Origin: Zygaena filipendulae
Taxonomy: Eukaryota > Arthropoda > Insecta > Lepidoptera > Zygaenidae
Assembly: GCA_907165275.2 (NCBI GenBank)
Contig: OU015652.1
Coordinates: forward strand, 77,001 to 141,000
Reading direction: 5' to 3'
Length of the DNA stretch: 64,000 nucleotides
Part shown: piece by piece, positions 57,440-64,000 of the stretch
Layout: each line of letters starts with the position of its first letter
Position numbering within the stretch: position 1 is the first letter of the stretch
Translations under genes and position numbers: made by a program
The notes under the pieces: model-generated
The model's database searches: none
Seen by the model: the letters and a program-made list of their open reading frames with translations, nothing else
Told to the model about the DNA's origin: nothing

Positions 57440-60400
57440 TTATGTGTACTGCTGGGTTGTATTGTTCGTACAACGCTAATCACATTAACGTTTTGATTTT
57501 TAATATGACGTTGAACTACGCAATTCCATAAATAAAAAGCGATACTTACTATTTAATGATTTATTCTAAAAAAACTTGCTTGTTCAGAGTTTTCAAACTT
57601 TTTTTTTAGGAGAAGAGGCGTCGCGTACGCGTAGTTCTCAGTGGGTCTACAGATAGATTCATTTACGTACTCCTATACCTACTTCATATTATGATATTAA
57701 ATATGTATAGCTCTTCTCGAGTTGCAGTCGAGTCGGCTTCATCAGTTGTAGTCTGTGCTGCATTCTCAATATAGATGTTATCGATTATTATTAGTATTTC
57801 GGCTTCGATGTCACGTGAACTCTAACACCAGTCTTATTCCACTGACAATGAGAGAGAAAGATATGACCGTATAAATAATGTGTGGTCAATTATATCATTA
57901 CAGTTAAGAACAAATAAATAATTCATTACTTTCACTTAACGAGTGCCAAACTTTCAAATGAGGAAGATTACAGGACGCTTTTGATTGTACATTTATGATC
58001 CAACTTTTCCTTGCTTTGAAAGCTTAAAAACTTTTGTACACAATTTTTTTTATTCAATGTTCTCCGTCGATTTCATTTATCAGCATTATTGCTTGACATT
58101 TTAAATAAGTGTTACTTTACAAGTTGTCTCAACAGAAATTCGATCTGTAGCATATCTAATCAAATTATAGCCTCAAAGTGTTGAGCCTATTCTTTTCCAT
58201 CCTAAAGACACGAAAATTATAATTTAATACGAGTACAATATAGAAGGTCTCTTGTGCTTAAAGGGAGTGGGAGTGGTTCTATTATAAGGTACTAAATGCA
58301 AGCTCTGAACTATTAATCCGTTTGCACATCGACGGCTGGCCGACGAGCCAGCAACCTGCACCGGGCTGTCCGTTCGACGAGCGGGGTCGACGACCTGCGG
58401 GACAATATGGCGGATATTGCGAACCAACACACGCACCACAATATTGTAGGTATAGCACCTCGTTGGTGGCACAATGCCGTCTAATTCCAGACCTCCAAGC
58501 TTCCGCCATTACTCTTCATATAGGCGAGGACAGCGAATTGCACAGTTATTTGATCTTCACGACGTCTTATGTAATATTCATTATTATTTATTCTGCCGTC
58601 TGCATGTTCTCCTCTTATTGTATATAGGACTCACGCATAATATTATTACGTATCGCGTTTATGTTTTTATTCGATTCGGCGCTCTTCATTTGTCTCTGTA
58701 TTATCAAAGTGGAGCACTTCACTCCAGCAATCTTGTTATATTAATTAGATGTTCTTCAGTGACAAACGGAATAAGACATCTACAATTTCGTTGGTACATA
58801 TAATACATACATATATTAAAATAATTTTCTGTGATATTCATTTTAGATCTCCTCCAGTATGCATACAGCTAGTGAGCTAGCATTAGCAGCCCGTGGCTCA
58901 ATTAATGGACACGCTATCAACGAGTCCGTGTCGAGCGAGCGCTGAAAGCACAAACATAAAGCCGCCTTCTAAATTCATTTGAAACGAAGTGTCTTCATAA
59001 AACATGAGCGATGGCGGCGCGTGCCTCGCTCAGGCTCCGGGGCGAACAAATGAAATTTAATCCATGACGCCATATGTACATATTATATAGTACGTACGTA
59101 CCTTCCATTTTAAAGTAACTTTTTATTGTACGCACTAAACTTATCTTTAGATAAATAGGCAGGTACGTGTAGCGATAATGGAGAGAAGCTTTTCATTCTC
59201 AACTTCTCAGACCGATTCGTTACAGACGCCCCGCTGCGAGTCCACTCGCGGGAATCAAACATTAAAATATTTATTGCATTCGTGAGTTCAATGATTTTAT
59301 TAGGGCTCTATAGAGCACGGCAACTTTTGCTATTCGTTTTAAATTAAAACATTATCTTATAAATAAAGTGAAACTAATTAAAAAGATAGAAGGTTAAAGA
59401 TCAATGGAATGTAAACTTTTTCGAATATGTGAACATTTTTAAAAACAAACTTCATTATTATAATATAGGTAGGTATAGGTATATTGTATCAAACAAAATG
59501 CATACTGTATACATGAATGCAAAACTATGATTATAATATTTCTGCGATTTGCGTAAGACCTACATGCTGCACACTAGTTAATAACAACAAACAATTTTAT
59601 TATATTGTTTGCTGATCTGCTTGCGTGGTGTTTGGAAGCGCGCTGGCTCCGCTGCGCTGTCATCGCTCAAGACTCAAATGTTCATATCTTCACTCTCCAT
59701 GGACCGATCGCGATGAAAACAAGTCTATTTTTAAAAGATAAAGTTAAAATCAACATCATTATGAAAAGGCAGTTCAATTACGTTCAGTATTTTTTGTATG
59801 AGGCGCGTCACAACATATTGAACGACATATTTTTTTACTTTTTTCTTGTCGAGGATTTTGCTATAGATATTAAGAAAAAAATCCTAGTTACAGAATCAGA
59901 GTAGGTACTTAAATTTTGAAAAAAATAACGTGACTTCAGCAGTTATTCCGTACCTACGAGGACCGATCTCAATAAAATTTAATGTATGTAGATATAGTAG
60001 GTACCTATCCATCGTATACCTGCTACTATGTATTTGTATATCTACTGCTCTAAAAATAAATAAAATTTATTATGTACTTAGGTTCTTCTAGACGTCATGA
60101 GTTGAAACTTAAAGTGCTTTCCTCATAGATTTACGACCATCTTTGTTCAATATTCACCGGTTGACATCTACATATAAAATGCACCGATTACCGAAAGAAC
60201 ACCGACCGTCACCAAAAATCAAGCTAATCGAATACCAACTCCAAGTTGTGTTACGGAAATAGAACAAAAATCTGTTCGCCGAGATTGAACTATCCGGGAA
60301 AGAGCGAACGAGTAAAGCCCATTCATTAACGTCCCGGTGCGGGGAGCGGGGCGCGGGGCGCGGGGTCTACTGCCGGGAGGGACTTTATATGTATAGTGTG

Positions 60401-61371
60401 TACCTACCAATCAAGTCGTCCTGTAGTTGAAGAAGAAAAAGAGGAAGAAAAGGCATTTATTTGGAAACAGATACACAACACAATTACAGTTAGTTTAGTT
60501 AAGAAGTTTAGTTAAGAAGAAATCGGTCATTGTGTTCGTCGACACAAAATTTAAATAAGAAATAGTTTATTGCCTTTATTTTTATACAAACTTACACTAA
60601 CCCTTTGGAGTTTGGACCCTATAACGACAAGTTCCAAGGAAAATAACTGAGTTAAAATAAATTCAATTTATACTTATATAAGATCGCTTACTGCATTCAA
60701 AGTTAAGACCTAAAATAATGTGTTTTCGAGACTTTTCGCTAACCATAGTTTTTCTATAACATTAAAAACAAACGCTATAAGTATTTTAAGTCAACCAGAT
60801 GCAATAATTTACAAAACAATAGTACTGACATTCATTTCCCAGCTAAATCCTAAACGATCAGTATCAGGATTTAGTTTTAGCGATTTTATAATTTTTTCAC
60901 TGCGTTACAATGTGTATAGTTAACCGAATTTATTAATTTATATTGATATCAGTGCCGATTTAAAGCGTTAAAAGTGGTGTATAAACATAAATAACTGTTA
61001 GTAAAAAAAATAACCACCCGCGCGCCGGGGGACCTCGTGTGACGTGTCGGTCGCGCGTTGAGTCGGGCCCGCGAGAGGCCCTCCCGTGCGCGGGCCATGA
61101 TTTGCACTCGAGGTGGGACATCACGGCCCGGGAAATTGATAATATCATGTCACATTATCGTGTTTGCGACAACGCAATGCGAGTCCATAGGGATTAGGAA
61201 CCGTAGGGTTTCATCTATTGCCTACATGTGTATAATATTAACTATAATAACAACATGCTTGCTTGTCCTATATAGATGGACAGTCAACGCGGCTTAAGCC
61301 CGGTGCTTTGGTTTAAACCCGATTTTTATCGGGCGTTTACGGGCGGAAGCCATTATCCTTAGTATTATTGA
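57440..61371. other. No recognised gene
   Basis: Mostly unassigned. About 58860-59060 is a non-repetitive block with several ATTA/TAAT cores, and 60340-60370 and 61010-61130 are GC-rich. Frames at 58224-58803, 59605-59904 and 60720-60923 show no domain. Confidence 0.4.
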
Positions 61372-61576
61372 CTAGTTGTGCCCCGCGGTTTCACCCGCGT
61401 TAATTTCAGAGTTCCCGCAGGAATTCCGGGATAAAAAGTACCCTATGTGTTAAGCTGATGTATGAGCTATATATTGTAAAGTTTCATTTAAATCCATTCA
61501 GTAGTTATTGCATGAAAGAGTAACAAACATCCATCCATACATACATTCTTACAAACTTTCGCGTTTATAATAAGTA
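61372..61576 (-). mobile_element. Helitron-like element (family 1), 5' end hit by the array
   Basis: CTAG (61372-61375) after A, then TTGTGCCCCGCGG and TTTCACCCGCG: the 3' end in reverse. It extends to GCGTTTATAATAAGTA at 61576. There its own terminal TCCTA is replaced by the junction with the next Helitron-like unit, so that unit landed in its 5' end. Confidence 0.8.
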
Positions 61577-63315
61577 CTAGATTCGCCCTGTGCGCGAGCT
61601 GCGAGCAGCTCGCGTTTCCGAGCCAGGGCCGAAACAATTTCCCCATACAAACAACTAATGTTCGGCGGCCATCTTGAAAAATGACGCAATCGAAAAACTG
61701 ATTCGATATTCGGCATCAGCGACCCCAAAAACCCCCGGATGCCGAACCTCACCCGGATCGGATCAACTTTTTTTTCGGCCGCCATTTTGAATCCGCCATT
61801 TTGGATTTTTACCACGCCAGGCGGTTGCCCCCCATTGACCTCTATGACATTTGTTTGAGCACCCCCCACCTGACTCTTTTAGTTTCGGAGATAATCGAGT
61901 TTGAATTTTGTTCGGCGGCCATGTTTTTTTCCGCCATTTTGAAAAAAAAGTTACACTATTGAAATTTGCCCAAGGTGTGGATGAAATTTAGTTAGAAACG
62001 TTTTCACTTTCGATGGATAGTTTCGGCGGGCAGTCGACTCACTACCTGATGAGAAGCAGGAATCGAAGATGTCGAGGTTTTCCCATAATCACCGAAACGT
62101 CCCCTCTACATGTTCCATACATTATATCAACCTAGAGATGCTCCTTCTGGGAGAACAATTATGTCAATGAGTGAGTGGTAATCCAGCTTTATATATTATA
62201 ACTAGATTCGCCCTGTGCGCGAGCTGCGAGCAGCTCGCGAGGCTTGGTCGCCCTGTGCCCGGTTGCCCCCCATTGACCTCTATTTGTTCGAGCACCCCCC
62301 ACCTGACTCTTTTAGTTTCGGAGATAATCGAGTTTGAATTTTGTTCGGCGGCCATGATTTTTTCCGCCATTTTGAAAAAAAAGTTTCACTATTGAAATTT
62401 GCCCAAGGTGTGGATCAAACTTTGTGAGTAACAGTTTTACTTTTGATGGATAGTTTCGGCGGGCAGTCAACTCACTACCTGATGAGGAGCAGGAATCGAA
62501 GATGTCAAGGTTTTCCCACAATCACAGAAACCTCCTTTCCACATCTTAAATACATTATATCGACCTAGAGATGCTCCTTCTGGGAGAACAATTATGCTTA
62601 ACTTTTTTTCGCCAGCCATTTCGAATCCGTCCGCCATCTTGGAATTATTTATATCCCGATAGAAGAAGATAGTGCACCACCAACTGTACAAATTTTTTTT
62701 CAATACCCACGGCCGATAGTTTCCGAGCCAGGGCCAAAACAATTTCCCCATACAAACAACTAATGTTCGGCGGCCATCTTGAAAAATGATGCAATCGAAA
62801 AACTGATTCGATATTCGGCATCAGCGACCCCAAAAACCCCCGGACGCCGAACCTCACCCGGATCGGATCAACTTTTTTTTCGGCCGCCATTTTGAATCCG
62901 CCATTTTGGATTTTTACCACGTCAGGCGGTTGCCCCCCATTGACCTCTATGACATTTGTTTGAGCATCCCCCATCAGACTCCTATAGTTTCGGAGATAAT
63001 CGAGTTTGAATTTTGTTCGGCGGCCATGTTTTTTTCCGCCATTTTGAAAAAAAAGTTACACTATTGAAATTTGCCCAAGGTGTGAATGAAATTTAGTTAG
63101 AAACGTTTTCACTTTCGATGGATAGTTTCGGCGGGCAGTCGACTCACTACCTGATGAGAAGCAGGAATCGAAGATGTCGAGGTTTTCCCATAATCACCGA
63201 AACGTCCCCTCTACATGTTCCATACATTATATCAACCTAGAGATGCTCCTTCTGGGAGAACAATTATGTCAATGGGTGAATGGTAATCCAGCTTTATATA
63301 TTATAATTAGTAGGA
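61577..63315 (-). mobile_element. Chain of three related Helitron-like units (family 3)
   Basis: Unit 1 is 61577-62201. Unit 2 is 62202 to about 62719, with an internal deletion and extra sequence after 62595. Unit 3 is 62720-63306, about 98% identical to 61615-62201. Units 1 and 2 end on the minus strand in a GCGAGCTGCTCGCAGCTCGC hairpin, 13 bases and CTAG, followed by T. The far end shows TCCTACTAATTATAATAT (63315 leftwards). No Rep/helicase is present. Repeated CCGCCATTTTGAA motifs fill the bodies. Confidence 0.8.
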
Positions 63316-64000
63316 TTAAAAATAAGATTGATTGCCATCCCAGAAATAATATTGTTATAGTATAAAAATGTTTCGGATGGCAGTCAATAAACAAGTTGTT
63401 TTAGCGCGCGGCTGCTAACCGCTGGCGCTGATCGACACGGAACGTTGCGCGTCACCTGTGGACCTAGGATGCGCAACACGATAAAATTTTATCGAGCCAT
63501 TTCATCGATTCTCGTCGACATATTATATCGTTTTGTCTACCAGTGGTAAAAAATGTTTAACCGAATCTAGTCTTAACTCAGTACCCCACTAGTGCACTTT
63601 TTTGCTTGGACGCCCACAAATATTTGTCGTGTCGACAATTTTATCTTTCGTTCGATAAACATACCGTGGCGCGCATCTTAGCTATGCAGGCGGACACTCG
63701 GAGTTCCGCAAGAAGTTGAGCGGAGTCCTGCTACAGCGCAGCACGTTCTGCTTATCAGCAGAAGTCGATCATACAATTTCTCAACCTAATAATAATAGTA
63801 ATCACTCGAGGAAGCATTTGAAGCCACTCGTTCCGCCAACCAATTATTGCTTGACGCTTGAGAATAAATGTGAAGAAAATACATAGTCAATAGTCAAATC
63901 ATGGAAAATAAAATCGATACAATGCAGAGGTTGAAATATTTCCATACGAACTCGAGCTGTACCTGGATGCATGTGAGTGGGACAGCTGGTCGCAGCTAAG
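63316..64000. other. No recognised gene
   Basis: Unassigned sequence to the window end; a CGCGCGGCTGCTAACCGC-type GC patch occurs at about 63404. Nothing else to name. Confidence 0.4.

Noticed and set aside
61549..62974. Minus-strand frames at 61549-61869 and 62645-62974 with near-identical proteins
   Set aside because: The similarity only reflects recent duplication of Helitron-like units. The frames start and end at unrelated points, and the third unit (62202 on) lacks the equivalent region.

Overview
The window reads as nuclear DNA of a moth or butterfly. It is AT-rich and full of TAGGTA-type runs. It carries many short Helitron-like repeats of the kind common in Lepidoptera (5' TCCTACTAATATTATAAA, 3' hairpin then CTAG), tails of non-LTR retrotransposons, and a BEL/Pao element. 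I recognise no host protein-coding exon, rRNA, convincing tRNA, microRNA or CRISPR array. It is best read as intergenic or deep intronic DNA whose visible history is transposon traffic.

Region by region. 1-7295: a BEL/Pao LTR retrotransposon whose 5' LTR is cut by a PIF/Harbinger element, whose reverse transcriptase and RNase H are deleted, and whose integrase is cut by an almost intact Tc1/mariner (DD34E) element. 7819-8305: a small PIF/Harbinger derivative packed with ACTGCTCGAGCAGT-type palindromes. 8413-12366: a run of MITEs. It holds three copies of one family whose centres carry GTGACGTCAC motifs; one of them sits inside a hAT-like element with an exact 8-bp target duplication. There is also a TA-flanked MITE at 9902. 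12.4-22.3 kb: mostly unrecognised sequence with GC-rich islands, short tandem repeats and a long-TIR MITE at 20643. 22371-28813: an LTR retrotransposon on the minus strand with 628-bp LTRs differing at one base. Its interior is decayed and includes remains of two non-LTR elements.

28.8-57.4 kb: scattered Helitron-like elements in both orientations, a fold-back relative of the GTGACGTCAC MITE (30634), two LINE fragments, one with an open ORF1/FP-domain frame (47177-48067), and simple repeats. 57.4-61.4 kb: mainly unrecognised. 61372-63315: a same-orientation chain of Helitron-like units, each landed in the 5' end of another.

Nothing here works together as a pathway. The informative structure is nesting: which element landed in which, the target duplications that fix the order, and several elements that kept ends and some coding capacity while losing core enzymes. 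Most family calls rest on visible termini, target duplications and motifs. No database search was possible.
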